Source: Oscillospiraceae bacterium (GTDB taxonomy: Bacteria; Bacillota; Clostridia; Oscillospirales; Acutalibacteraceae). From it: DNA of 8,673 bases. Position numbers and translations under genes: made by a program. The stretch spans positions 1-8,673 of the forward strand of contig JAISRF010000113.1 in the NCBI GenBank assembly GCA_031273775.1, in the 5' to 3' direction. Numbering within the stretch: the stretch's first letter is position 1; each line of letters begins with the position of its first letter. Below, piece by piece: positions 1-7,106 of this stretch. The notes under the pieces are model-generated. The model was not told the origin of the DNA and ran no database searches. It worked only from the letters and a program-made list of their open reading frames with translations.

Positions 1-251
1 GCTGTGAACACCTTGCGTACGGCGGAGAGGTTGCGTCCGATATTTTTAAGGTTTAACTTGCGCTGAAATCCGGCGATGTTGATGGCGTAAAACTCAAAAC
101 CGGCAGCGGGTACAAGCCGGGACTCCATACCGCGCTTGGTGCCGATAAAGCTGATTTTTGCGTCCGGATCCCGCGATTTTATATACTCGGCTACACTGAT
201 GGCGGGGTTAATATGCCCGGCGGTACCGCCGGCGGCGAAGAGAATGTTCAA
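1..251 (-). CDS. murG: MurG, lipid II-forming GlcNAc transferase (N-terminal part, cut by window edge)
   Basis: MurG transfers GlcNAc from UDP-GlcNAc to lipid I on the inner face of the membrane, giving lipid II. Only the first 83 codons are present; the gene continues past base 1. The protein opens with a short beta strand and the glycine-rich loop GGTAGHINPA (residues 8-17), the family signature of the N-terminal acceptor-binding domain, followed by IGTKRGMESRLVP and a GFQRKLNLKN stretch typical of MurG. I chose the TTG at 251 because GGAG (265-262) lies 10 bp upstream of it and the protein then begins MNILFAAGGTAGH, as homologues do. A GTG at 260 is in frame, but the same GGAG is only 1 bp from it. 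The gene is 41 bp downstream of the ftsW stop, consistent with one operon. The identification is firm; the start is moderately sure. Confidence 0.93.
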   Translation of the reverse strand, partial: MNILFAAGGTAGHINPAISVAEYIKSRDPDAKISFIGTKRGMESRLVPAAGFEFYAINIAGFQRKLNLKNIGRNLSAVRKVFT

Positions 252-261
252 CGTGTTCACG

Positions 262-265
262 CTCC
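262..265 (-). promoter_or_regulatory. ribosome binding site deciding the murG start
   Basis: GGAG on the minus strand lies 10 bp before TTG 251 but only 1 bp before GTG 260. The spacing therefore favours the TTG as the murG start. Confidence 0.5.
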
Positions 266-272
266 GCTTTTT

Positions 273-286
273 AATTGAGAATTGAA
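273..286. repeat. two heptads of the AATTGAG family in the ftsW-murG gap
   Basis: AATTGAG followed by AATTGAA is a two-unit, 7-bp-period repeat between the ftsW stop and the murG start. It is the same unit found at most other junctions in this window. Only this one side is seen; no inverted partner lies in the 41-bp gap. Confidence 0.6.
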
Positions 287-292
287 AATATT

Positions 293-1465
293 TTATCTTT
301 TCATAACCGTGCTTGAGCGGCTAACCGACAGGATTATTCCCATTTCCGCCAACAGCATTAAAAGCGACGTGCCGCCGTAGCTGAAAAACGGCAGGCTTAT
401 GCCGGTGTTGGGGATGGAGTTGGTAACCACTAAAATGTTGAGCGCTGTCTGCAAACCCACCTGAAAAGTGATTCCGATGACCAGTAGCGAACCGAATTTA
501 TCGGGAGCGCGCATGGCGATGACGAAGCCGCGCCAAATTAGGAGCGCGAACAGCACTATAATAATCACCGCGCCGATAAAGCCCAGTTCCTCGCATACAA
601 TGGCGAAAATAAAGTCGTTTTGCGGTTCCGGAAGCCAAAGGTGTTTTTGGTGGGATTTGCCCAATCCCTGCCCTAAAAATCCGCCGGAACCAATCGCCAG
701 AAGCGACTGAATGGTCTGAAAACCGCCGTCTGCCGGGTCATTCCATGGGTTCAGCCAGTTTTGAATACGTCCGCTGCCGTAACTCACCACGCCGGTTAAT
801 ATGGCAACCGCGCCCATGGCAGCGCCTGAAATCCCGGCCAGACCCACCCAGCGGAGCTTGATTCCGCCGACAATCATCAGAGCAACGCCGATGGCGAAAA
901 TGAGAACAGTGGCGGAAAGGTGGGTTTCAACCACCACCAAGCCGCAGACAACCGCCAGTAACACGCCGAACAGCACAATGCCAAACGTAAATCTTTCCAT
1001 GCGCTTGTAGTTAATGGAAATGAGCGCCGCAAAAAGCGCGATGATTGCAAACTTGGCGATTTCCGACGGCTGAAAATTGATTGGCCCGAGGACAATCCAA
1101 CGGTGGAAGCCTTCTTTCATGGGCGGCAATATCAGCACCGCGATAAGTAGCGCGACAGCGATTCCATATATCCACCATGCCAGTTTACGGTAAATATGAT
1201 AATCAATTCCAGAAATAAGAAACATGGCAATAAGACCTGCCAGCGCGAATGCAAACTGCCGGACAATATAATAATACGGGTTGTGCCCGGGCGCGTAAGA
1301 TTGAGCGTAAGAGGTGCTGGCGGAAAAAAGCATGACCAGCCCCGTGACCAAAATAATGCACAGCAAAGTTAAAAAGGTGATGTCCAGTTTACCCTTTTGA
1401 AGCAGGTGAAAACCGCCGCGCTCGGTGCGGTTCTCAGTTCTGCGGTTAAATTCAGCCGCAGTCAA
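293..1465 (-). CDS. ftsW: FtsW/SpoVE, SEDS-family septal peptidoglycan glycosyltransferase
   Basis: FtsW is a polytopic membrane enzyme that polymerises lipid II into glycan strands at the division septum, working with a class B PBP. The 390-residue product has about ten hydrophobic segments starting near residue 27, after a polar cytoplasmic lead. SEDS motifs are intact: GPINFQPSEIAKFA (127-140), LPEPQNDFIFA (278-288) with Asp284 at the position of the essential aspartate, EELGFIG (292-298), and PNTGISLPFFSYGGTSL (352-368). I chose the TTG at 1465 because GGAGGTGA ends 5 bp upstream. A longer frame reaching 1549 would begin inside intergenic heptad repeats (SILNSQF-type translation) and is unlikely. 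The gene sits between mraY and murG, the usual place. Whether it is the vegetative FtsW or a sporulation SpoVE cannot be told from sequence alone; as the only SEDS gene in the cluster, a vegetative role is likely. Confidence 0.95.
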   Translation of the reverse strand: MTAAEFNRRTENRTERGGFHLLQKGKLDITFLTLLCIILVTGLVMLFSASTSYAQSYAPGHNPYYYIVRQFAFALAGLIAMFLISGIDYHIYRKLAWWIYGIAVALLIAVLILPPMKEGFHRWIVLGPINFQPSEIAKFAIIALFAALISINYKRMERFTFGIVLFGVLLAVVCGLVVVETHLSATVLIFAIGVALMIVGGIKLRWVGLAGISGAAMGAVAILTGVVSYGSGRIQNWLNPWNDPADGGFQTIQSLLAIGSGGFLGQGLGKSHQKHLWLPEPQNDFIFAIVCEELGFIGAVIIIVLFALLIWRGFVIAMRAPDKFGSLLVIGITFQVGLQTALNILVVTNSIPNTGISLPFFSYGGTSLLMLLAEMGIILSVSRSSTVMKR

Positions 1466-1470
1466 AAAAA

Positions 1471-1478
1471 TCACCTCC
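1471..1478 (-). promoter_or_regulatory. strong ribosome binding site fixing the TTG start of ftsW
   Basis: The minus strand reads GGAGGTGA, an eight-base match to the 16S anti-Shine-Dalgarno complement, then five T and the TTG start at 1465. It rules out the longer in-frame reading that would start within repeats. Confidence 0.85.
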
Positions 1479-1489
1479 GGGGATTTATA

Positions 1490-1613
1490 AATTAAGAATT
1501 GAGAATTGAGAATTGAGAATGACGGTATTGCTACGGCAAGTAAATTCAATTGAGGTTTATCAATTAATTCAAAAATTCAAATCGTCGCAAAGCGACACCA
1601 CAATTCTCAATTA
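1490..1613. repeat. MITE-like element with inverted heptad ends between mraY and ftsW
   Basis: The left end (1490-1522) carries AATTAAG, three perfect AATTGAG copies and a partial copy. The right end (1601-1613) carries CAATTCT CAATTA, the same unit inverted. Between them lie A/T-rich sequence and a perfect hairpin, GTCGC-AAA-GCGAC (1584-1588 with 1592-1596). Read on the minus strand the order is heptads, TGTGG, hairpin, then GATTTG, which resembles the core of the element at 7107-7237. No open reading frame of note is inside, so if mobile it would depend on a transposase in trans. The mraY stop codon (1613-1611) falls in the right end. Calling it a mobile element is inference; the inverted repeat arrangement is visible. 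Confidence 0.6.
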
Positions 1614-2639
1614 AATATTAAAGTACATTGGCAGATATGCCACCGCACAGAAAATCGCAGTCACCAAACAGAAAACCAGCACAATTTTATCCTCCGACCA
1701 CCCGGAAAGCTCAAAATGGTGATGGATGGGTGTCATCTTGAACAGGCGCTTTTTGGTACGCTTGTAATAAGCGACCTGAATCATAACGGACAGGGCTTCT
1801 GCAAAATAGATAACCCCAGCCAAAATAAGCAGAATTGGGCGTCCGCACCCAAAAGCAAGCGCAACCACCATGCCTCCAAGAAACATGGAACCGGTGTCCC
1901 CCATGAACACTTTGGCGGGGTGAAGATTGTACACCAAAAAACCAATACAGCTCCCCGCCAGTGCCGAAGCCGCAACGTTCATGGTGGCAATGGTCAAGGC
2001 TCCGGTCGTGAGCATAAAGAATACCGCAACGACCGCCGTCACCGAAGCCGCCAGTCCGTCCACGCCGTCCGTGAGGTTCACAGCGTTGGTAAAGCCGTAA
2101 ATAAACAGCAACGCAATCGGCCAGAAAAGCAGTCCGGCGCCCTTTTCAATATCCAAATCGCCGTAAAAGGGAAGATAGGTGGTGGTCATACCGGAGAGGT
2201 GCAGGGTCGCCAGATATCCCGCGGCAATCAGCAACTGGAAAAAGGTTTTCTGCCGCGCGGTCAGACCTAAGTTCTGTTTCTTGACCACCTTGATATAATC
2301 GTCAATAAATCCGATGAATGACATGGCAAGCGCCATCAAAAAACCACCGGCCAACCACGCCACGCGGAAAGATAACTTTAGTTCTTTTACCACGTTCAGG
2401 TTCTGTCCCAAAAATGGCGCGGCACCCAAAGCCACCGCTGCCGCAAGCACGGTACCGGTAATAAACATCAACCCGCCCATGGTGGGCGTGCCTTCTTTGG
2501 CCTTGTGCCATTTGGGTCCGATTTCAAGTATAGTCTGCCCGAATTTAAGCCGTTTTAAAAACGGCACCGCCCAAATTCCCAGTGTGGCGGTAATGATGAA
2601 CCCGGCAACCGCAGCGATAATCGGTAGCGCTATATCCAC
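1611..2639 (-). CDS. mraY: MraY, phospho-MurNAc-pentapeptide transferase
   Basis: MraY transfers phospho-MurNAc-pentapeptide from UDP to undecaprenyl phosphate, making lipid I, the first membrane step of peptidoglycan synthesis. The product is 342 residues, normal for the family, with about ten membrane segments. Signature sites are intact: WHKAKEGTPTMGG (44-56), FIDDYIK (111-117) with the Asp113/Asp114 pair, NLTDGVDGLA (188-197) with Asp191 and Asp194, FMGDTGS (245-251) with Asp248, and the histidine motif PIHHHFE (304-310 region). I chose the GTG at 2639 because AGGAGG lies 7 bp upstream; the frame is open 12 codons further but that segment covers the ribosome binding site and overlaps the murE end. 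The start is only 19 bp after the murE stop, so the two are probably translationally coupled. The gene ends TTT-AAT-ATT-TAA inside the edge of the downstream repeat element. Confidence 0.97.
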   Translation of the reverse strand: MDIALPIIAAVAGFIITATLGIWAVPFLKRLKFGQTILEIGPKWHKAKEGTPTMGGLMFITGTVLAAAVALGAAPFLGQNLNVVKELKLSFRVAWLAGGFLMALAMSFIGFIDDYIKVVKKQNLGLTARQKTFFQLLIAAGYLATLHLSGMTTTYLPFYGDLDIEKGAGLLFWPIALLFIYGFTNAVNLTDGVDGLAASVTAVVAVFFMLTTGALTIATMNVAASALAGSCIGFLVYNLHPAKVFMGDTGSMFLGGMVVALAFGCGRPILLILAGVIYFAEALSVMIQVAYYKRTKKRLFKMTPIHHHFELSGWSEDKIVLVFCLVTAIFCAVAYLPMYFNI

Positions 2640-2646
2640 TGAAAAA

Positions 2647-2652
2647 CCTCCT
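2647..2652 (-). promoter_or_regulatory. ribosome binding site fixing the GTG start of mraY
   Basis: AGGAGG on the minus strand lies in the 19-bp murE-mraY gap, 7 bp before GTG 2639. It makes the internal GTG preferable to the ATG at 2675, which lies inside murE. Confidence 0.85.
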
Positions 2653-2658
2653 GGTTTT

Positions 2659-4101
2659 TTAACTCTCAACCGCAAGCGTGCGAAGCGCGTTTGCGACTAT
2701 TTCCCGCTCGTCCATATGGTTACGAATGCCGTTGACTTCCTGATAGGTCTCATGACCCTTACCCGCCAATAATATCATATCTTCCGGTCGGGCGTTTTTG
2801 ATGGCGTATTGAATTGCTTCCACGCGGTTTTCCACCACTTCAAACGGGGTTTTTGTACCCTCCATACCCACTAAAATGTCATCAATAATCACGCGGGGTT
2901 CCTCTGTCCGTGGATTGTCGGAGGTCACAATGACAAAATCGGAATGATCAGCCGCAATTTTTCCCATCTGTGGGCGCTTGCCTCGGTCTCGGTCGCCGCC
3001 GCACCCAAACAGTGTAATCAACCGACCGGTTTTATATTTATTGAGAGCGGATAAAACATTTTGCAAGCTTTCAGGGTTATGCGCGTAATCAATAATCACC
3101 GTAAAATCCCGACCGGTAGGTACCAGCTCTACCCTGCCCTTCACGCCGGTTGCCTGTGATAAAGCTTCAATCACCGTGTTAAACGGCACACCGAGCTGCA
3201 ATGAGCATACGCCGGCGGTAAGCGCGTTATAAACGGAAAATTCGCCGGGAGTTTGAAATTTTACTCGCCCGATAACACTCACGCCCAGCAGTTCAAAATC
3301 AACGCCGGTGGGACGAAAACGGATATTTTTCGCCAGGTAGTCGGCGCTTTCATCTTTCAGGGACAGAGTCGTCACCGGGCATTTGCACACGCTCAGCATA
3401 AACCACGCTTCGCTGTCGTCAATGTTAATGACCGCCTGTTTAGTCTGGGAGAACAGCTTGCTTTTTTGCAGGCGGTAATTTTCCTGGGTTTTGTGGTAAT
3501 CCAAATGGTCATGGGTCAGGTTGGTAAACACGCCCACGGCGAATTCTAAACCGTAAACCCTGTCCTGCTCCAGCGCGTGCGAAGAAACTTCCATCACACA
3601 GTGGGTGCAGCCTGCCTCTACCATGTTCCGCAAGGTTTCGTGCAATTCGTAAGCGTCCGGGGTGGTGTTTTTCGAGGGGGTTTCCTCTTCACCGACAATC
3701 TTTGAAATGGTGCCGATTAGCCCGGTTTTATACCCGGCGGCTTCCAAAATGTTTTTAATCAGTGTTGACGTAGTGGTCTTGCCCTTAGTTCCCGTAATGC
3801 CCACAAGGGTTAGCGCTTTGGCCGGGTTCCCGAAAAACGCGGCGCAGCTCATAGCGTACGCTTTACGGGTATCCGGCGTGATAATTTGATTCTTTACGCC
3901 GGTATCACAGGCGGCAAGCACCACCGCCGCCCCAAGTTCCACGGCGATTCGGGCGAATTCGTGTCCGTCGGTTTTCGTCCCGTTTACGCACACGAACAGA
4001 AAACCCGACCGTACTTTTCGCGAATCAGACGTAACACCGGTAATGTCCACATTTTCAAGCATGTGGTAGTCAGGCAACGATATGAGGTTTCGAAGTAACA
4101 T
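2659..4101 (-). CDS. murE: MurE, UDP-MurNAc-tripeptide ligase, probably meso-diaminopimelate-adding
   Basis: MurE is a cytoplasmic ATP-dependent ligase that adds the third stem-peptide residue to UDP-MurNAc-L-Ala-D-Glu. The 480-residue product has the three Mur ligase domains: the N-terminal UDP-binding domain (about 1-95, with TSDSRKV at 24-30), the ATPase domain with P-loop GTKGKTT (104-110), EVSSHAL (171-177), HDHLDYH (197-203) and a lysine near 213 in YRLQKSKLF that fits the carbamylated position, and the C-terminal domain with DNPRTE (395-400) and GKGHE (448-452). In the family DNPR marks meso-diaminopimelate specificity, unlike lysine-adding enzymes, so a DAP-type wall is predicted. I chose ATG 4101 because GGTGA (4111-4107) lies 5 bp upstream; in-frame GTG 4110 and TTG 4113 lack such a site. 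The usual next gene murF is not present. Confidence 0.96.
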   Translation of the reverse strand: MLLRNLISLPDYHMLENVDITGVTSDSRKVRSGFLFVCVNGTKTDGHEFARIAVELGAAVVLAACDTGVKNQIITPDTRKAYAMSCAAFFGNPAKALTLVGITGTKGKTTTSTLIKNILEAAGYKTGLIGTISKIVGEEETPSKNTTPDAYELHETLRNMVEAGCTHCVMEVSSHALEQDRVYGLEFAVGVFTNLTHDHLDYHKTQENYRLQKSKLFSQTKQAVINIDDSEAWFMLSVCKCPVTTLSLKDESADYLAKNIRFRPTGVDFELLGVSVIGRVKFQTPGEFSVYNALTAGVCSLQLGVPFNTVIEALSQATGVKGRVELVPTGRDFTVIIDYAHNPESLQNVLSALNKYKTGRLITLFGCGGDRDRGKRPQMGKIAADHSDFVIVTSDNPRTEEPRVIIDDILVGMEGTKTPFEVVENRVEAIQYAIKNARPEDMILLAGKGHETYQEVNGIRNHMDEREIVANALRTLAVES

Positions 4102-4124
4102 AGTTTTCACCAACTGTCTTTTAT

Positions 4125-4145
4125 AATTGAGAATGGAGAATGGAA
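4125..4145. repeat. three degenerate AATTGAG-family heptads in the ftsI-murE gap
   Basis: AATTGAG, AATGGAG and AATGGAA follow each other with exact 7-bp spacing and fill about half of the 45-bp gap between the stop of the penicillin-binding protein gene and murE. The units have diverged by single changes. No inverted partner is visible. Confidence 0.6.
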
Positions 4146-4146
4146 T

Positions 4147-6417
4147 TCACCCCGTGGTCGAATCTCCCCGGTCAATCACCCGGAATTCCACCGTGATCAC
4201 CGTTCCCGCTTCCACTTTTGTGTTTTTAGCAATACTTTGTTTAAAGGATACCGCGCCGCTGTCGCCGGTTGCGTACCCCGCGATTTTTACGTTGACTCCC
4301 GCTTCAATCGCCTCGCGACCGGCCGCCGAAATGGAAAGGTTCGTCAAATCCGGTACCGTAACTGGGTCGCTCTGCTTCGATTCGCTAGTGTAAAGCACTA
4401 CTGTGCCGTTCTTGGGGATGGAGGTGTTCGCCGCCGGATTCTGCTTCAAAACGGTGTTGCCGTTCCCGACGGTTTTCACTTTCAGACCTGCCGATTCCAG
4501 CTTATTTTTCGCCTGAGTCACGGCGATAGCCGTCACGTTGGGGGTTTGAACGTCCAGTGTCGCAAGCTGTTCCTCGGTATACTTCGGCTCTATACCCAGA
4601 TGCGGCAAAATATCCGCCAGAAGCGCGCCCACCACCGGGGCGACAATGGTTCCACCGTGAATATTTTCGCCGTGCGGTTGATCCAGCAGCATCAAAACCG
4701 CCACTTTGGGATTATCTATCGGCGCGAACGCTACGAAAGACGCAATGTATTCTTTGGGTTTGTCGGGGTTTTGGGCGTTTTGCTGAACCTTTTCCGACGT
4801 ACCGGTCTTCCCGCCCACGCGGTATCCGGTGACATTTGCGTTTTTGGCGGTTCCGTTTTTTACTACGCCTTCCATGGCGGCAAGCATAGTCTGGCTGGTC
4901 TGGCTGGAAACTACTTGGCGTTTGCGGGGCTCAGCCGCAGTTTTTACAATATTATTATTGGCATCCATTTCCTGTTTCATCAGGTGTGGGGTTACTAAAT
5001 ATCCACCGTTGGCCACCGCTGATGCCGCCGTTATCATTTGTATCGGCGTAATGGAAGATGTCTGACCGAAAGAATTGGAGGCCAATTCAACCGGCCCCAT
5101 CTTCTTTTCGGAGTAATTCAGCCCCTTGTTGCTGGTCTCGCCGATTAAATCAATTCCGGTGCGATCGTTCAGCCCGAGCGACTTGAAATACTGTTGGAAC
5201 GCGATGTTGCCCACGCGCTGCCCAATTTGAATGAACGAAATGTTACAGCTCTTCTCAAACGCCTCAATAAACGTAAGCGAACCGTGTGCCTTGTTGTTCG
5301 CGCAGTGATATGTCCGATCGGAAACGGAAAAGGCCGATGTACAGTTAAAGCTGGAATTGACGTTGACCACGCCTTGATCAAGCCCCATCGCGCCCGTTAA
5401 AAGTTTGAAAGTTGAGCCCGGCTCATATAAATCGGAGATGATTTTATTTCGCCACTGCTGCTGTTGCTCTTGGGCGATTTCTTTGGTTCGTTCGTCACCG
5501 GAAAGGCTGGCGATTTTCGCCTTTGCCGTCTCGTCATATATCTCGAAGGGCGCGTTCAGGTTATAATCCGGCTTGACGCTCATGGCCAGAATTTCGCCGT
5601 TTTGCGGATCCATCACAATGCACGCGCCCCTGTTGGTCACACTGTTGTCTTTAACCGCCTGCTCCAAATGCTTATCCACATAATGCTGAATGTACTCGTC
5701 AATGGTGAGCATCAGGGTGTTTCCGGAAACAGGGTTCACGGTGGTTTCATATGAAAAAGGCATAGTCGCGCCTACAGCGTTTTGAAGCGCCATAACACGG
5801 CCATCCTGGCCTTTCAGATCGTTGTCATAGTATTTTTCCAGCCCCTCCAGCCCTTGGTTATCGTCACCCACAAAGCCCATAATGGTGGAGGCAAGAGTGT
5901 CGTTGGGGTAATAACGCTTGCTCGCCTCGTCCAGACCGATGATGGAGCCTAATTTATTTTCGCTGATGAACTCGCGAACTTTGTCAGCCTCCGGTTTTTC
6001 CACCTTGCGTTTGATGATTTCATAGCTGGTGTTCTTTTTGGTGGCGGCATAAATTTTGCCGCGGTCAAGGTTCAGAATTGAGGCAAGGCCGTCCGAAATC
6101 AGGTTTCGGCGGGCTTCGGTTTTGGTTCCGTTTTCATCGTCATCGGATACCTTAACGGTTTTAGGGGCGATAAACAGGGTATGCACGGTCGCGCTGGTGG
6201 CTAATATATTACCGTTCCGATCCACAATATCGCCGCGGGTAGCCGGGAGTGTGACATCCCGAAGCTGCTGGCCGGCGGCCTTTTCCTTGTAAAATTCCCC
6301 GTTAATCAACATAATTTTCGTAAGATTAACCGCAGCAGTGCCGAAAAGCGGAATGACCAGCGCAATCAAGAGCGCGAGCATTCTGCGCCACATTAATCTG
6401 GTTGGGCCTTTTGACAT
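4147..6417 (-). CDS. ftsI: Class B penicillin-binding protein (FtsI/PBP2B/SpoVD type) with two PASTA domains
   Basis: This is a bitopic membrane transpeptidase that cross-links septal peptidoglycan as partner of an FtsW-type polymerase. The 756-residue product has a short basic cytoplasmic lead, one membrane anchor (about 11-35), the class B dimerisation domain starting at PATRGDIVDRNG (58-69), then a transpeptidase domain with the full active-site set: STFK (nucleophile Ser335, Lys338), SCN (390-392) and KTGTS (537-541). Two PASTA domains follow, about 624-677 and 685-747. Bacillus PBP2B has two PASTA domains and SpoVD one, so this resembles the vegetative division enzyme, although automatic annotation may call it SpoVD. 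Cys359 and Cys372 lie between the catalytic motifs; a redox-sensitive cysteine pair is known in Bacillus SpoVD, and equivalence here is only a guess. The ATG at 6417 has GGTGA 7 bp upstream. It is the only PBP gene in the window. Confidence 0.95.
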   Translation of the reverse strand: MSKGPTRLMWRRMLALLIALVIPLFGTAAVNLTKIMLINGEFYKEKAAGQQLRDVTLPATRGDIVDRNGNILATSATVHTLFIAPKTVKVSDDDENGTKTEARRNLISDGLASILNLDRGKIYAATKKNTSYEIIKRKVEKPEADKVREFISENKLGSIIGLDEASKRYYPNDTLASTIMGFVGDDNQGLEGLEKYYDNDLKGQDGRVMALQNAVGATMPFSYETTVNPVSGNTLMLTIDEYIQHYVDKHLEQAVKDNSVTNRGACIVMDPQNGEILAMSVKPDYNLNAPFEIYDETAKAKIASLSGDERTKEIAQEQQQQWRNKIISDLYEPGSTFKLLTGAMGLDQGVVNVNSSFNCTSAFSVSDRTYHCANNKAHGSLTFIEAFEKSCNISFIQIGQRVGNIAFQQYFKSLGLNDRTGIDLIGETSNKGLNYSEKKMGPVELASNSFGQTSSITPIQMITAASAVANGGYLVTPHLMKQEMDANNNIVKTAAEPRKRQVVSSQTSQTMLAAMEGVVKNGTAKNANVTGYRVGGKTGTSEKVQQNAQNPDKPKEYIASFVAFAPIDNPKVAVLMLLDQPHGENIHGGTIVAPVVGALLADILPHLGIEPKYTEEQLATLDVQTPNVTAIAVTQAKNKLESAGLKVKTVGNGNTVLKQNPAANTSIPKNGTVVLYTSESKQSDPVTVPDLTNLSISAAGREAIEAGVNVKIAGYATGDSGAVSFKQSIAKNTKVEAGTVITVEFRVIDRGDSTTG

Positions 6418-6435
6418 TTTTCATTCACCGCCGAT

Positions 6436-6457
6436 TTAGTAGCTTATTAGTAGCTTA
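6436..6457. repeat. 11-bp tandem duplication TTAGTAGCTTA
   Basis: TTAGTAGCTTA occurs twice back to back (6436-6446 and 6447-6457), just upstream of the ftsI ribosome binding site and touching the hairpin at 6455-6477. Its role is unknown; it may be a simple slippage duplication. Confidence 0.6.
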
Positions 6458-6477
6458 TTGGCGTAAAACGCCAATAA
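6455..6477. other. 10-bp perfect hairpin upstream of ftsI
   Basis: TTATTGGCGT pairs with ACGCCAATAA around a 3-nt loop. On the minus-strand transcript a run of U precedes the hairpin rather than following it, and on the plus strand A follows, so it is not a standard intrinsic terminator in either direction. It sits in the 5' region of the ftsI message, 38 bp before the start codon, and could affect stability or translation. Function is not shown. Confidence 0.55.
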
Positions 6478-6486
6478 AAAAACAAT

Positions 6487-6504
6487 AATTCTCAATTCTC
6501 AATT
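6487..6504. repeat. heptads of the CTCAATT family in the ftsL-ftsI gap
   Basis: Two and a half perfect units (AATTCTC, AATTCTC, AATT) are followed directly by a GC-rich hairpin at 6505-6520. The heptad-then-hairpin order recalls the elements at 1490-1613 and 7107-7237, but no inverted heptad end is seen on the far side, so this looks like a one-sided or decayed copy. Confidence 0.65.
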
Positions 6505-6520
6505 GCGCTCCGCGGGGCGC
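6505..6520. other. GC-rich imperfect hairpin next to heptads
   Basis: GCGCTC and GGGCGC form a stem of about six pairs including one G-T pair, around a CGCG loop. The minus strand reads AGGCGCCCC here; a similar AGGCGCCC sits beside the heptads upstream of rsmH (about 8582-8591), so it may be part of the repeat family. Confidence 0.45.
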
Positions 6521-6612
6521 CTCCCTTTATATTACGAAATTTGCGGTCAATCTATACCTTAATTCCGTAAAGCACAGTGTAAACAATAAAATTTCACTAA
6601 CTCTATCCCCTT

Positions 6613-6628
6613 GCGCCCGGTTGGGCGC
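6613..6628. other. perfect 6-bp GC hairpin just after ftsL
   Basis: GCGCCC (6613-6618) pairs with GGGCGC (6623-6628) around a GGTT loop, 9 bp beyond the ftsL stop. On the transcript strand it is followed by AAGGGGAUAG, with no U-run, so it is not a typical intrinsic terminator. It may protect the 3' end of an upstream message or mark partial attenuation between ftsL and ftsI. Confidence 0.5.
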
Positions 6629-6637
6629 GTTAGCCTT

Positions 6638-7084
6638 CTACTGTTTGTCCGCCGTCAACGAATCCGGGGAAGGCTGGATCGTCACAACGCGGTCGCTGTC
6701 CCCCAGCCGGATGTAATTCACCCGGCGGTAGTCTTTCTTGCGCATTCCCATTTCTTTGGCCGCTTCCTCAATATGGTTGAACGACACCTTATTTTCAAGT
6801 TCCATATTCAGGCGGATTTTTTCTGTTTTTAACTGTTCATACTGTTTTTTTTCTTTGCTTAAAAGGTCGTTCATCCTGGTGATTTCACTGCCCGTATAAA
6901 TGGTGGCACACACCAAAAACAGCACGGCCGCGATGGCTAAAGCTCGGCTCACGGTCTGCGCGAACGCGCTGGCGGTGCGACGTTTTACGGCGCGAGCCGA
7001 CGGTCGGTTATGGAGCGTCAGGATTTTCGCGTTTTTCTTCTCCTGCTCTTTTTTTGGAACTTTGTACGCGGCGCCGCGGTTCAT
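6638..7084 (-). CDS. ftsL: FtsL-like divisome protein (bitopic, coiled coil)
   Basis: FtsL and its relative DivIC are small bitopic proteins that bridge early and late divisome parts and help activate the FtsW-PBP pair. The 148-residue product has a long basic cytoplasmic lead (1-43, rich in Lys and Arg), one membrane segment (about 45-64), then a charged heptad-patterned coiled coil (about 66-100, with SKEKKQYEQLKTEKIRLN) and a short FNHIEEAAKEMGMRKKDY region like the end of the FtsL/DivIC fold, and a polar tail. Sequence similarity in this family is low; position between rsmH and the division PBP, size and topology carry the call. I chose ATG 7084, with AAGGTGGTG ending 9 bp upstream; GTG codons at 7099 and 7096 lie within that binding site. 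An alternative name would be septum formation initiator/DivIC-like. Confidence 0.85.
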   Translation of the reverse strand: MNRGAAYKVPKKEQEKKNAKILTLHNRPSARAVKRRTASAFAQTVSRALAIAAVLFLVCATIYTGSEITRMNDLLSKEKKQYEQLKTEKIRLNMELENKVSFNHIEEAAKEMGMRKKDYRRVNYIRLGDSDRVVTIQPSPDSLTADKQ

Positions 7085-7106
7085 GTTGATGTACACCACC
7101 TTTTTT

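Noticed and set aside
1466..1549. A 28-residue N-terminal extension of ftsW
   Set aside because: It would be encoded by the heptads and the ribosome binding site itself; GGAGGTGA placed 5 bp before TTG 1465 gives a better start.
1716..2270. A 184-codon plus-strand open frame antisense to mraY
   Set aside because: It is the mirror of membrane-protein codons, with His/Gln/Arg-rich content and no recognisable motif; mraY motifs on the other strand are complete.
4237..4998. A 253-codon open frame on the plus strand inside the penicillin-binding protein gene
   Set aside because: The opposite strand encodes a fully conserved transpeptidase. The plus-strand translation shows no domain, no ribosome binding site and low-complexity Arg-rich composition typical of an antisense shadow.
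6455..6477. Intrinsic terminator between ftsL and ftsI
   Set aside because: The U-run precedes the hairpin on the transcript strand and A follows on the other, so neither orientation has the hairpin-then-U order.
6527..6590. Promoter for ftsI on the minus strand (TTGACC with TATAAA, or TTTACA with TATAGA)
   Set aside because: The spacers are 13 and 21 bp, outside the normal 16-18 bp range for the main sigma factor.
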